Positions 42,236 to 50,796 of a stretch of DNA of 64,000 nt are shown here, piece after piece. Both the position numbers and the translations under genes were made by a program. The DNA is from Ulvibacterium sp965248315 (GTDB taxonomy: Bacteria > Bacteroidota > Bacteroidia > Flavobacteriales > Flavobacteriaceae), in assembly GCF_965248315.1 (NCBI RefSeq), contig NZ_CBDFIX010000002.1, forward strand, positions 310,001-374,000, given 5' to 3'. The notes below the pieces were generated by a model. It made no database searches. It saw only the letters and a list, made by a program, of their open reading frames with translations, and was not told where the DNA came from. The first letter of the stretch is position 1, and the number at the start of each line of letters is the position of its first letter.

Positions 42236-42809
42236 CATCTTATTCTTATTTGTCCTATTTATGGTCTGTTTTCCTAGTTACGGGCAAAACAAATACGAAA
42301 GGGAGTTTCGTATTCTTAAAAAACAATTTCCGGAAAAAGCATTGCATTATATATCCGAAGAAATACAAGGAGCAAAAAGGGTACGATTTTACAAGGAAAT
42401 TGATAGTACCAAAATCAGTTTTGAGGCCAAGTTCAAAAAGGATAAGCTTAACTATAGTATTGAGTTTGATGAAAATGGAAAACTGGAGGATATAGAAATT
42501 ATCGTGAAGCAGATAGACATTCCAGAAGCAAGTTGGGCAAATATCCAGAACTACCTTAGCACCACTTTTAAAAAATCGAAAATCCGAAAGATACAGCAGC
42601 AATATCCCGTTACGGACAGTGAATCCCCAGAAACTACTATTAAAAATGCGTTTCAAAACCTATTGCTTCCTTCCCTAAACTATGAACTTATTGTGAGCGC
42701 AAAAAAAGAACGGGAATACGAACAATTTGAAATTCTCTTTGACGCTGAAGGAAATCTACGAAAGTTAAGAAAATCGCTTCCGCCCAACTATGACCATGTA
42801 CTCTATTAA
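42225..42809 (+). CDS. Secreted protein with PepSY-like repeats, unknown function
   Basis: 194 residues from the ATG at 42225; an earlier in-frame ATG at 42195 lies deep in tag. A signal peptide (FSILFLFVLFMVCFPSYGQ) is followed by two similar halves. Each has a helix and three strands, for example RVRFYKEIDSTKISFEAKFKKDKLNYSIEFDENGKLEDIE and LNYELIVSAKKEREYEQFEILFDAEGNLRKLRK, a PepSY-like or BLIP-like pattern. The product is periplasmic or surface. The end overlaps the DUF2490 gene by 20 bp, so the two are coupled and probably act in the envelope together. Confidence 0.72.
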   Translation: MRFSILFLFVLFMVCFPSYGQNKYEREFRILKKQFPEKALHYISEEIQGAKRVRFYKEIDSTKISFEAKFKKDKLNYSIEFDENGKLEDIEIIVKQIDIPEASWANIQNYLSTTFKKSKIRKIQQQYPVTDSESPETTIKNAFQNLLLPSLNYELIVSAKKEREYEQFEILFDAEGNLRKLRKSLPPNYDHVLY

Positions 42810-43476
42810 AACAATATGCAGAAGCCTTTTCCTGCTATTGTTTCAATCCGTAATGGCACAAAACTTTACAGGTTATTGGGAGCCAGAAGTTGCGCTAAAT
42901 TATAAAGTCGGAACCAATTATTCGCACAACTTTTCACTAGATATGCGCAACTATACCTACCAGATGGAGGATTTACAGTTACGTACCCGCCATGTAGATA
43001 TTGCCCATTTTTCCAAATTGGATATTGGGCATGGGCAAAGTTTGGCAATTGGAGCACAGTATAGATTTAGAGAAGTTTTTGAGGATGAAGAGCAAAACGA
43101 ACTTCGGTTCACCCAACAGTATAATATTACCTATCAAAGGGGCAATATTAGATTTGGAGACCGTTTACGAACGGAACAGCGGATAAGATCAGGTCTGACC
43201 ATCCACCGATTTCGATACCGATTTGCCCTGGACTTTGCATTACAAGGTGAAAAGTTGGATGTGGGTGAGCCCTATTTTGTTGCTTCCACTGAAAGTCTAC
43301 TCAGTGTGACCAGAGGCAACGGACCAGAATGGGACCAAAGGATAACCACAAATATTGGTTGGCTGTTGAACGGCCATACTAAGTTCCAGACAGGTCTGGA
43401 GTACCGTTTCGAGGACTATACCCAAAAAACAGAGAATATACTTTTTCTCTTCTCTTCCCTAATTTTTTCCCTGTAG
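42790..43476 (+). CDS. DUF2490 outer-membrane beta-barrel protein
   Basis: 228 residues. A signal peptide (LFLLLFQSVMAQ) is followed by alternating beta strands with YWEPEVALNYKVG, LSIGAQYRFREV-like strands, RFGDRLRTEQRI and HRFRYRFALDF, the DUF2490 pattern. The protein ends in a hydrophobic strand (LFLFSSLIFSL), as outer-membrane barrels do. Its function is unknown. It overlaps the upstream PepSY-like gene and the convergent aat gene (18 bp). Confidence 0.85.
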   Translation: MTMYSIKTICRSLFLLLFQSVMAQNFTGYWEPEVALNYKVGTNYSHNFSLDMRNYTYQMEDLQLRTRHVDIAHFSKLDIGHGQSLAIGAQYRFREVFEDEEQNELRFTQQYNITYQRGNIRFGDRLRTEQRIRSGLTIHRFRYRFALDFALQGEKLDVGEPYFVASTESLLSVTRGNGPEWDQRITTNIGWLLNGHTKFQTGLEYRFEDYTQKTENILFLFSSLIFSL

Positions 43477-44127
43477 AAAATTGATGAATTGCGAACGAGG
43501 CATTTCTTCAGCTCCCAAACTTTCCAAGTGGTTGGTATGTAGTTGACAATCGATTAGGTTATAATTTTTTGAGGCCAGTTCCTGTGCCAAATGTATAAAC
43601 GCAAATTTGGAAGCGTTATCCACAATACTGAACATGCTTTCCCCACAGAAAACATGTCCAAGGTCTACGCCATATAAGCCCCCCACCAAAGTTCCTTTTT
43701 CCCAAACCTCATAAGACTTGGCGTATCCCCTTTTATGGAGTTCCGTATAAGCGGACACCATATCGTTGGTAATCCAGGTACCTTGTTGATTTGCCCGCTT
43801 TACCGTTGCACATTGGTGGAGCACTTCTTCAAAACAGGTGTTTTTGGTCAATTGAAATCGCCCGCTGTTCAACACCTTGCGCATACTTTTGGAAATCTTG
43901 ATCTTCTCCGGGAAAAGTATCATCCTTGGATCGGGACTCCACCACAAAATCAAGGAGTCCTCATTGAACCATGGGAAGATGCCACTTTGGTACGCCAATA
44001 AAAGTCGTTCAGGAGATAAATCGCCTCCCACGGCAAGAAGTCCTTCAGAATTGGCATTCTCTAGAGAAGGAAATTCCAATCGCTCCGTAAGAAAGAACAA
44101 GGGGTTATGTTCCCTATCCTTTTGCAT
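43459..44127 (-). CDS. aat: Leucyl/phenylalanyl-tRNA-protein transferase
   Basis: 222 residues from the ATG at 44127, which leaves 19 nt after the upstream AtoE-like gene. Family signatures are GLLAVGGDLSPERLLLAYQSGIFPWF, LWWSPDPRMILFP, WITNDMVSAYTELHKRGYAKSYEVW and GLYGVDLGHVFCGESMFS. It adds Leu or Phe to N-degron substrates for ClpAP/ClpS degradation. Longer in-frame starts at 44175 or a GTG at 44184 would overlap the upstream gene and add an unconserved tail. Confidence 0.94.
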   Translation of the reverse strand: MQKDREHNPLFFLTERLEFPSLENANSEGLLAVGGDLSPERLLLAYQSGIFPWFNEDSLILWWSPDPRMILFPEKIKISKSMRKVLNSGRFQLTKNTCFEEVLHQCATVKRANQQGTWITNDMVSAYTELHKRGYAKSYEVWEKGTLVGGLYGVDLGHVFCGESMFSIVDNASKFAFIHLAQELASKNYNLIDCQLHTNHLESLGAEEMPRSQFINFLQGKN

Positions 44128-44146
44128 AGCAAATTTTATTTCAAAT

Positions 44147-45526
44147 TTACGCAAAAATGAGCAGTCCCGAAACATAGATACCACTGCCGGCTAGCATAAA
44201 AATTAGGGTATAGGGTAATATTTCCTTTGCCTTAAGCTTGGTTATGCCTAATAATGGCAAGGCCCAAAAGGGTTGTAACATATTGGTAACCTGGTCACCA
44301 TATGCCAGGGCCATAATTGCTTTGGGTAAAGGCACGTTCAACCGCAACGCCGATTCTATGACCAATGGCCCTTGCACTGCCCATTGTCCCCCACCGCTAG
44401 GCACAAAAACATTGACCAGCCCTGCACTGAAAAATGTAAATATTGGAAATGTGATTTCATTGGAAATGGATACAAAAAAGTTGGAAATTCCATGGATCAT
44501 TCCACTACTGGCCATAACTCCCATGATACCGAAATACAAAGGAAATTGAATCAAGATTCCTGCCGTGTCTCCGATGGCCGATTCCACGGCATGTAAAAAA
44601 CTTCGGAAGCTCCCATGTAAAATCAATGCGAGGCCCAACATAAAAAAATTGAGCATATTGGGCGTTATGTTCAAAGTTTTAAAAAGGGGTAGATATTGAA
44701 AGGTAAAGGCAATCAAAATCAAGGTTCCAAAGGTTATTGACAATCCTTTGGAATGATCCAGCCTTTCGGCTCCCTTTGGTTTCTTATCCGATACGGTAAG
44801 GAACCGATAAACAGGTAAATCCAAATTCGTGGGTTTCGTGATTCTTCCCAATCTTAAGGCAACAAGGGAAACAGTTACAAATACAGCAACAAAAATAATT
44901 AGGTTCCAACTACTGAAAACGGTCTGGGATGTAGAAAGAGTATTGGGTAGGCTCGCAAGAATATGTGAATTGGATAGGTTTTCCATCAAGCTTTTCAAAT
45001 GTCCTGCTTCGGATACCTTTATTGGTGCCGAACCGCTAATTCCTCCATGCCAAACCATTAGGCCAACATAACCGCATGCCCCGATCAAAGGATAATTTAT
45101 GGGAATGCCATTCTTTTGGGCATGTTCCCCTACTTTTCGGGCCAAAATTGCGCCAAAAATAAGACCAAGGCCCCAATTGAAAAAAGAGATCAACATAGTA
45201 GGTAATGCTACCCATAGGGCCGCATTGGCCGAGTTCGTAACATACCTTGTCAACCAAAGAATAACGCGTTCCAAAGGTTTACTCAGTACCAAAACATGCC
45301 CCAAGACCAAAATGAGCATCATCTGATAGGCAAATACCAAAAGTCCATTGTTCCAAATACCATTCTCCCAATAGGCAAGTATCACAACCAAATGATTTTG
45401 GTTTGATGTATTTTCGGTAAATCCCAAAGCCAACACAATGGTCAATAATGTCAGCAATACAGCAATGGCAAAGGGCGAGGGCAAGTATTTTCGAAAAATA
45501 CGTTCAATGGTACCAGTGAAGTTCAT
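44147..45526 (-). CDS. Short-chain fatty acid transporter, AtoE-like
   Basis: 459 residues from MNFTGTIERIFRKYLPSPFAIAVLLTLLTIVLALG. There are about 10-12 hydrophobic helices and AtoE family segments FFNWGLGLIFGAILARKVGEHAQ, GLMVWHGGISGSAPIKV and VNVFVPSGGGQWAVQGP. It would move acetoacetate, butyrate or similar acids across the inner membrane. The frame extends upstream to a TTG that overlaps a terminator, so the ATG is preferred. No AtoA/D/B genes are nearby. Confidence 0.9.
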   Translation of the reverse strand: MNFTGTIERIFRKYLPSPFAIAVLLTLLTIVLALGFTENTSNQNHLVVILAYWENGIWNNGLLVFAYQMMLILVLGHVLVLSKPLERVILWLTRYVTNSANAALWVALPTMLISFFNWGLGLIFGAILARKVGEHAQKNGIPINYPLIGACGYVGLMVWHGGISGSAPIKVSEAGHLKSLMENLSNSHILASLPNTLSTSQTVFSSWNLIIFVAVFVTVSLVALRLGRITKPTNLDLPVYRFLTVSDKKPKGAERLDHSKGLSITFGTLILIAFTFQYLPLFKTLNITPNMLNFFMLGLALILHGSFRSFLHAVESAIGDTAGILIQFPLYFGIMGVMASSGMIHGISNFFVSISNEITFPIFTFFSAGLVNVFVPSGGGQWAVQGPLVIESALRLNVPLPKAIMALAYGDQVTNMLQPFWALPLLGITKLKAKEILPYTLIFMLAGSGIYVSGLLIFA

Positions 45527-45552
45527 TAGCTGAAAGTAGGTAAAATGAAGAG

Positions 45553-45591
45553 AAAATAAAAGACCGGCCAAGTTTTCACCTGGCCGGTCTT
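45553..45591 (-). terminator. Strong terminator after the DUF3127 gene
   Basis: On the minus strand AAGACCGGCCA pairs with TGGCCGGTCTT around a 10-nt loop, followed by TTATTTT. It separates the DUF3127 gene from the downstream AtoE-like gene. Confidence 0.9.
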
Positions 45592-45610
45592 AATAGTATT
45601 GAAGTGAACC

Positions 45611-45988
45611 TTAAAATGGTAAATCGTCATGATCTTCCTCATTGAGATTGTCCGCCGGCTCAAAAGCCTCCATAGGAGGTACCGGAGGCATTTCAGGAGT
45701 ACTTTCCTCAGATAGTAAACTTTCAATACGCCATCCTTGTATGGAATTGAAATATTTTACCTCACCCTGGGGATTGGTCCATTCCCGTCCCCGAATGTTA
45801 ATACTAATCTTTACTGGTTGGCCCACATTAAAACTATTTAGCAAGTCGGTCTTGTCCTGAACGAATTCTACCAAAATATGTTGAGGGTATTGTTCTTCTG
45901 TAGTAACTACCACTTCCCTTTTTCTAAAACCGTTATTGCCAAAGGTCTTTGTTTCACCTACCATCTTAATCTTTCCTTGTATTTCCAT
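45611..45988 (-). CDS. DUF3127 OB-fold protein with an SSB-like acidic tail
   Basis: 125 residues. The N-terminal about 85 residues are an OB-like barrel with KTFGNNGFRKREVVVTTEEQYPQHILVEFVQDKTDLLNSF and KYFNSIQGWRIE, typical of DUF3127. The C-terminus is a Pro-rich linker followed by EEDHDDLPF, closely matching the acidic DDDIPF tip by which bacterial SSB recruits repair and replication partners. It probably binds DNA or an SSB partner. It is monocistronic, with a strong terminator. Confidence 0.85.
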   Translation of the reverse strand: MEIQGKIKMVGETKTFGNNGFRKREVVVTTEEQYPQHILVEFVQDKTDLLNSFNVGQPVKISINIRGREWTNPQGEVKYFNSIQGWRIESLLSEESTPEMPPVPPMEAFEPADNLNEEDHDDLPF

Positions 45989-46027
45989 AATTTCTATCGT
46001 TTATATTGTGTCTCTTTTTATTAAAGC

Positions 46028-46852
46028 CTATTGCGGAATTCCCATGAGGTAGGTTCCTTTCTTCTTGCCTTTTTCATTTTTGGCATATCCTTTTTCCCAA
46101 GTATAATTATCCTTTTTCAGCCCCTCAAGTAATTTGTCCAGATCTACAAAGGTATACATTCTGGGTAACGAAGCTTGCCCATCCCATGCATAGCATATAG
46201 GAATAATGGGTATTACATACGTAAACACAAGCTGTTTCCAGGTCAAAGGTCTTACAAATGGAGTCATGAAAAGAACCATAACCATAAGTATAGTAAGGCT
46301 AATGGGTAGCAATACCCACCAAACCAACAATGGAATATTATTCTCCCCCAACTCATAGATCAATAGCGGTTGGCGGTTTTCCTGGGCTGACTTCAATATT
46401 TTTCCAGCTTCCTTGGGTGGCATGTGATGAAAACTGTTGACCATGGTTTTTAGCCCTTCCGGAGCGGTAGCTATATCGGTAGCATCTACCGGATTTTCAT
46501 AATAGCTTATCCCTACTTCGGGAGTATTGTTAAATCTTTGGATAAACTTTTTGTTGGGGTACAAATCCGTCATTATCAATTCTACATTTTCCAAGCCTTG
46601 TTTTCCGCGTAGAATTTTAAATACTTGGGGCATTGCACCCCCCGAACCTGAACCCATATCCACAATGCGGGATATTTTTTTATTTTCCAATATATCCGCA
46701 ATCAAACTGGCCAACACCTCCGGTGTCCCCATCATACTTTGTAAAACTACTATTAGATTGGTCATGCAGTTTCTAAGCCAATTGGGAAACCAGCTAAAAT
46801 CCTCAAATTCGAATAGTTGAATCCGTTTCAAAGGGCCAATAAAATTTTCCAT
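46028..46852 (-). CDS. SAM-dependent methyltransferase-like protein with internal membrane helices
   Basis: 274 residues. An N-terminal helical region is followed by a class I methyltransferase core: motif I RIVDMGSGSGGAMPQVFKIL, then VELIMTDLYPNKKF and a motif like VNSFHHMPPKEAGKIL. After about residue 170 come two strongly hydrophobic helices (LLVWWVLLPISLTILMVMVLFM and LVFTYVIPIIPICYAW) and a short soluble tail. The membrane insert is unusual for this fold and suggests a membrane-bound or lipid substrate. Its start overlaps the end of the flavin reductase gene (25 bp). Confidence 0.8.
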   Translation of the reverse strand: MENFIGPLKRIQLFEFEDFSWFPNWLRNCMTNLIVVLQSMMGTPEVLASLIADILENKKISRIVDMGSGSGGAMPQVFKILRGKQGLENVELIMTDLYPNKKFIQRFNNTPEVGISYYENPVDATDIATAPEGLKTMVNSFHHMPPKEAGKILKSAQENRQPLLIYELGENNIPLLVWWVLLPISLTILMVMVLFMTPFVRPLTWKQLVFTYVIPIIPICYAWDGQASLPRMYTFVDLDKLLEGLKKDNYTWEKGYAKNEKGKKKGTYLMGIPQ

Positions 46853-47709
46853 GCGGAAAGTACATCATTTTTATTTAAATATTCCTGGGCCATTACATGT
46901 AGTTTATTACTATTTTGGTCACCCAAAATGGATTGTAACTCTACATTACCTTGTTTAAAATCAGCTACTTCCTCAACAGAAGGAATCTGTTGTACATTTC
47001 CCAACTTGCCCAAATCATTTCCGGTAAGTATTTCACTCAACCGAATATTCTCTGGAATCTGATCTACTCCAATACCCAAGGTTGAAAGGGGCTTGGGAAC
47101 CTCAAAAAGTCCGGCTATCGCCCTAGTGTACCAATTGCCCCCCATACGTGCGACCTGATCTATCTTGTATGGGTCAATATTTTCGTTTTCATCCAAAATT
47201 GAGGCATCTATATGAATTTTCACTATTTCGGAAAAGATGAGATTTCCAGCTCCGCCTTCCTTGCCCAGAGGTTCTACCTTATTTACTTTACACTCAAACT
47301 GTACCGGCGATTCAGCCACTCGATAGGGCCCTACCATATCGGATTCCAACATGGTGAGGCCTGCCTTAATAAACTCGTTCTCTCCTTCGGCATATTCGGT
47401 ACTGGCCAAGGACATTTGCTGCACCATAGTATAGTTTACAATGTTGATGACCACTTCCCGTACTTTCAGAACATTTTCCAATGTATGCTTGGTGGTATTG
47501 TCCCTAACCCTACGGGCCGGTGAAAAAATCAAAATCGGGGGGTTGGCACTAAATACATTAAAAAAACTGAACGGGGACAAATTTGGCCTCCCTTTATCAT
47601 CTTTTGTGCTAGCAAAGGCAATAGGCCTAGGACCCACTGCTCCCAGTAAATAGTGATGTAATCGATTTGTAGAAACCTCTCCTGGAAGTATGGAAACCAT
47701 TTCTGCCAT
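46828..47709 (-). CDS. Flavin reductase family FMN-binding protein
   Basis: 293 residues. The flavin-reductase-like split barrel is recognisable from LLGAVGPRPIAFASTKDDKGRPNLSPFSFFNVFSANPPILIFSPA and KDTTxxL-like RVRDNTTKHTLENVLK, then EYAEGENEFIKAGLTM. The FMN-binding domain covers about residues 10-210 and is followed by a C-terminal extension of about 80 residues (IPSVEEVADFKQGNVELQSIL). The electron partner is unknown. Another ATG at 47700 is possible. The gene overlaps and is probably coupled to the downstream methyltransferase. Confidence 0.88.
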   Translation of the reverse strand: MAEMVSILPGEVSTNRLHHYLLGAVGPRPIAFASTKDDKGRPNLSPFSFFNVFSANPPILIFSPARRVRDNTTKHTLENVLKVREVVINIVNYTMVQQMSLASTEYAEGENEFIKAGLTMLESDMVGPYRVAESPVQFECKVNKVEPLGKEGGAGNLIFSEIVKIHIDASILDENENIDPYKIDQVARMGGNWYTRAIAGLFEVPKPLSTLGIGVDQIPENIRLSEILTGNDLGKLGNVQQIPSVEEVADFKQGNVELQSILGDQNSNKLHVMAQEYLNKNDVLSAWKILLAL

Positions 47710-47818
47710 TGCCTTACAAATGTAGCCAATTTACCTCCTATTTAAAACAGGTGTTCAAAGTCTTTGCACACCATAGTTTGTCAAATTGCGTTATCTTTAA
47801 ATATAATAAGTCCATTGG

Positions 47819-48967
47819 ATGAATTTTAATCCGAAAAAGAGAACGCCCAACCTCATTTTGTTGGTTTCCGCATTTGTAATCGTGAGTTTGATCCTGTGGA
47901 ATACCAACAGTTTTTTCAAGAAATTTAAGGAGGAAGAACGATCTAAGATGGAAATTTGGGCCACCGCCCAATCCGAACTTCTACAGTCCTCGGAGGACAT
48001 GGATCTGGGCAACCTTACCATTAAAGTGCTACAAAACAATTCCTCTACACCCATGATCCTGGTAAACAAGGATGGTTCCATTAAAACGAACAATATGCCA
48101 GAGGACATGGTCAACGATTCATTGTACCTTCAGGGAAAGATAAAAAAGTTTCAGAATGAAAACACCCCAATTTTCATAGACCAACAAGGAGAACATCTGG
48201 CAACTTTGTATTACGGGAATTCTGAAGTGTTGAACAAATTGAAATACTATCCGATAGCCTTACTGCTCATCATCTTTTTGTTCGCAGCCGTTATATTCTT
48301 CTTCTTTAAGACGAACAAAGCCTCTGAGCAAAATAAGCTCTGGGCGGGTATGGCCAAAGAAACGGCACACCAGATAGGCACCCCTCTTTCCTCCCTTTTG
48401 GGATGGAACGAGTTGTTAAAGAATGAAAGTATAAATCCTGATATCACCCTGGAAATTGAAAAGGACATATCCCGACTGGAAACCATTACAGAACGTTTTT
48501 CCAAAATAGGTTCCTTACCGGAATTAAAACCCCATGATATTGTTAAAGAGACTAAGGATGCATTTGAGTACTTGAAGCTGAGGAGCTCTAAACTTATCCA
48601 TTTTTCATTTGATACCAAAGTAGATAATATATCCGTTCTTTTAAATCCTTCTCTTTATAATTGGACCATAGAGAATCTGGTAAAGAATGGCATTGATGCC
48701 ATGAAGGGCCGTGGGAATATAGCTTTGGAGATTATACCCGATGGTAAATATGTAAACATATTGGTTGCGGATACGGGTCATGGTATTCCAAAAAGCGATT
48801 ACCAGACCATTTTTAATCCTGGTGTGACCTCCAAAAAAAGAGGCTGGGGGTTAGGCCTATCACTTGTTAAAAGAATTGTGGAAGAATATCACAAAGGAAA
48901 AATTAGAGTCCTTTCTTCCAATAAAGAGGGCACCATAATGCAGATATCCTTAAGAGTAAACCAGTAA
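47819..48967 (+). CDS. Membrane sensor histidine kinase
   Basis: 382 residues. An N-terminal transmembrane helix (LILLVSAFVIVSLILW), a sensor region of about 110 residues and a second helix (YYPIALLLIIFLFAAVIFFFF) precede the HisKA box AKETAHQIGTPLSSLLGW with the phospho-acceptor His. The HATPase motifs are ENLVKNGIDAM, VADTGHGIPKSDYQTIFNPGVTSKKRGWGLGLSLVKRIVEEY. No response regulator is adjacent. It is co-transcribed with the small gene at 48970 (2-nt gap). Confidence 0.92.
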   Translation: MNFNPKKRTPNLILLVSAFVIVSLILWNTNSFFKKFKEEERSKMEIWATAQSELLQSSEDMDLGNLTIKVLQNNSSTPMILVNKDGSIKTNNMPEDMVNDSLYLQGKIKKFQNENTPIFIDQQGEHLATLYYGNSEVLNKLKYYPIALLLIIFLFAAVIFFFFKTNKASEQNKLWAGMAKETAHQIGTPLSSLLGWNELLKNESINPDITLEIEKDISRLETITERFSKIGSLPELKPHDIVKETKDAFEYLKLRSSKLIHFSFDTKVDNISVLLNPSLYNWTIENLVKNGIDAMKGRGNIALEIIPDGKYVNILVADTGHGIPKSDYQTIFNPGVTSKKRGWGLGLSLVKRIVEEYHKGKIRVLSSNKEGTIMQISLRVNQ

Positions 48968-48969
48968 TT

Positions 48970-49326
48970 ATGTCAAAGGAAAAGTTAGTGATCATAAAGG
49001 AAGCGGATATAACCAACAATTGCCCGGAATGTTTTAATCAGGATATGAAAATCACTTTTTTTCAAAAACACACCTATGGTAAATTACTCCACCGGACTAC
49101 CAATGAGGTTACCCACCAAATCAAATGTAAAAAATGTAATTCCATAATCTATCCAGTAAACTGGACGGACGATATTGAAAAAATCTTCGATTACTATCAA
49201 AAAATGGCGACTCCACATAAAGCCTCGATACAGTTTACATCGCTATTCTATATACTACTACTGCTATTGGCCGTGTTGATAGGGGCAAGCGTATATCTAT
49301 ACATGGAAGGGGGCATCACATTTTAG
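48970..49326 (+). CDS. Small protein with a zinc-ribbon-like pair of Cys motifs and a C-terminal helix
   Basis: 118 residues. CPECFNQDM near residue 18 and CKKCNSI near residue 55 form a spaced CxxC...CxxC pattern, probably a zinc ribbon. A C-terminal transmembrane helix (LFYILLLLLAVLIGASVYLYM) follows. It lies 2 nt after the histidine kinase gene and may assist it. No family is recognised. The end overlaps the convergent HIT gene by 11 bp. Confidence 0.7.
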   Translation: MSKEKLVIIKEADITNNCPECFNQDMKITFFQKHTYGKLLHRTTNEVTHQIKCKKCNSIIYPVNWTDDIEKIFDYYQKMATPHKASIQFTSLFYILLLLLAVLIGASVYLYMEGGITF

Positions 49327-49705
49327 AGCGAATGCTTTTCGCTATGGCTTCAAATTCTCCCGGGGTCAAGGCTATCTTGTTTTGAAAAGTGGCATCCCTC
49401 ATCCCCTGCAAGGGAATTAAATGCACATGTACATGGGGTACTTCCAACCCGATTACGGTAAGCCCTACTCTTTTACAATCTATTGCAGCTTCAATGGCCT
49501 TGCCTACTTTTCTAGAAAATGCCATAAGGCCTATATAGGTCTCTTTATCCAAATCCATAATTTTGTCCACTTCCTTTTTGGGAACACAAAGTGTATGCCC
49601 TTTGGAGTTAGGGTTGATGTCCAAAAAAGCAAAATAGTCCTCGTCCTCGGCTATCTTGTAACTGGGAATCTCTCCCTTGATAATCTTGGTGAAAATGCTG
49701 GACAT
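49316..49705 (-). CDS. HIT family nucleotide hydrolase
   Basis: 129 residues. The histidine triad is exact as HVHVHLIP, preceded by the FLDINPNSKGHTLCVPKKEVDKIMDLD segment typical of bacterial HIT proteins (Hint/AP4A-hydrolase type). It probably hydrolyses dinucleoside polyphosphates or adenosine phosphoramidates. It lies 33 nt downstream of greA on the same strand, a common order in Bacteroidota. Confidence 0.94.
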   Translation of the reverse strand: MSSIFTKIIKGEIPSYKIAEDEDYFAFLDINPNSKGHTLCVPKKEVDKIMDLDKETYIGLMAFSRKVGKAIEAAIDCKRVGLTVIGLEVPHVHVHLIPLQGMRDATFQNKIALTPGEFEAIAKSIRSKM

Positions 49706-49738
49706 ATATTGTGACGTTGAGACTTGTAAGGTTCTATA

Positions 49739-50215
49739 TTAATCTCTGGTAATCTCCAGAATATCAAATTTTAAGGTGCCGTTGGGTACGGTAATCTCTG
49801 CGGTATCGCCTACCTCCTTACCCAATAGTCCTTTGCCAATAGGAGAGCTTACAGATATCTTTCCGGTTTTCAAATCCGCCTCGCTTTCGGCCACCAAGGT
49901 ATACTTCATCTCCATACCATTTGCCTGGTTCTTTAATTTTACAGTGGACAGCACCAACACTTTGGACGTATCCAATTGTGATTCATCTATCAACCTTGCA
50001 TTGGCCAAAGTTTCCTCTAATTTGGATATTTTAAGTTCCAATAATCCTTGAGCTTCCTTGGCCGCATCGTATTCGGCATTTTCCGATAAATCCCCTTTAT
50101 CCCTGGCCTCGGCAATGGCTTGCGACGCCTTGGGACGTTCCACGTCTTTGAGATTGCTCAGCTCTTCTCTCAATTTTTTAAGTCCCTCTGCTGTATAGTA
50201 AGATACGCTACTCAT
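49739..50215 (-). CDS. greA: Transcription elongation factor GreA
   Basis: 158 residues. The N-terminal coiled coil is recognisable from YYTAEGLKKLREELSNLKDVERPKASQAIAEARDKGDLSENAEYDAAKEAQG, with the acidic tip residues (DLSENAEYD) that act in RNA-polymerase backtrack cleavage. The globular C-terminal FKBP-like domain ends with VTVPNGTLKFDILEI-like sequence. A TATCTTTG -7 box lies 77 nt upstream (50293-50300). Confidence 0.97.
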   Translation of the reverse strand: MSSVSYYTAEGLKKLREELSNLKDVERPKASQAIAEARDKGDLSENAEYDAAKEAQGLLELKISKLEETLANARLIDESQLDTSKVLVLSTVKLKNQANGMEMKYTLVAESEADLKTGKISVSSPIGKGLLGKEVGDTAEITVPNGTLKFDILEITRD

Positions 50216-50292
50216 AACCTCATCGTTTATTAAATAGGAAAATCCTCTACTTAGACCGCGATGTACCCGGCTTTTTTAGAGAGGATTTAACG

Positions 50293-50300
50293 CAAAGATA
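50293..50300 (-). promoter_or_regulatory. -7 promoter box TATCTTTG for greA
   Basis: Exact TAnnTTTG match on the minus strand in the divergent region between greA and the lipoprotein gene at 50350. Confidence 0.55.
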
Positions 50301-50349
50301 CATATTTTTTGTTCAACTTTGTGCTGATTATTAAAATGGACCTGACACT

Positions 50350-50787
50350 ATGATGCGCATTTGGAGCATTGTTTTTATAGCATTTTTACTTTCTTGTGAC
50401 AATGACCGCACTAATAGGAATCCTTTCTTACAGGAAATCGGTTTTCGATTTGACGTTAATTTGAACCTTCCCTTGTATAGTCCCTTGACCAATGTGGGAA
50501 ACGCAGTTTATATAGGCACCCAGGGTGTAGGAATACGGGGGGTTTTCGTTATCAATGCGGGCTTTGACCAATTTAGGGCATTTGAAGCCAATTGCCCCAA
50601 TCATGCCCCAAATAATTGTTCTACCATGGAATTGGACGGGCAAACGGCTACGTGCCCATGTGACGACTTCGAATATAGCTTGTTTACAGGACAGCAATTG
50701 AACAGACCGGATGATGGCAATCGGTATTACGACATGTTGGAATATCGTGCTTCCTTTAATGGAAATAGCGTTATCATTTCCAATTGA
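50350..50787 (+). CDS. Rieske-like lipoprotein with an incomplete cluster site
   Basis: 145 residues. The lipobox LLSC is followed by DNDRTN, an acidic surface-export-like signal. The centre resembles a Rieske domain: CPNHAPNNCSTM and CPCDDFEYSLFTGQ, compared with the canonical CxH...CPCHGSxF...TG. The first His is displaced (CPNH) and the second His is replaced by Asp, so an ordinary 2Fe-2S Rieske cluster is unlikely. An additional Cys (NNCS) is present. Role unknown: a lipid-anchored remnant or a different metal site. Confidence 0.78.
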   Translation: MMRIWSIVFIAFLLSCDNDRTNRNPFLQEIGFRFDVNLNLPLYSPLTNVGNAVYIGTQGVGIRGVFVINAGFDQFRAFEANCPNHAPNNCSTMELDGQTATCPCDDFEYSLFTGQQLNRPDDGNRYYDMLEYRASFNGNSVIISN

Positions 50788-50796
50788 ATATTAACT

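Noticed and set aside
44128..44184. Longer N-terminus for aat
   Set aside because: It would overlap the upstream transporter gene and adds no conserved sequence.
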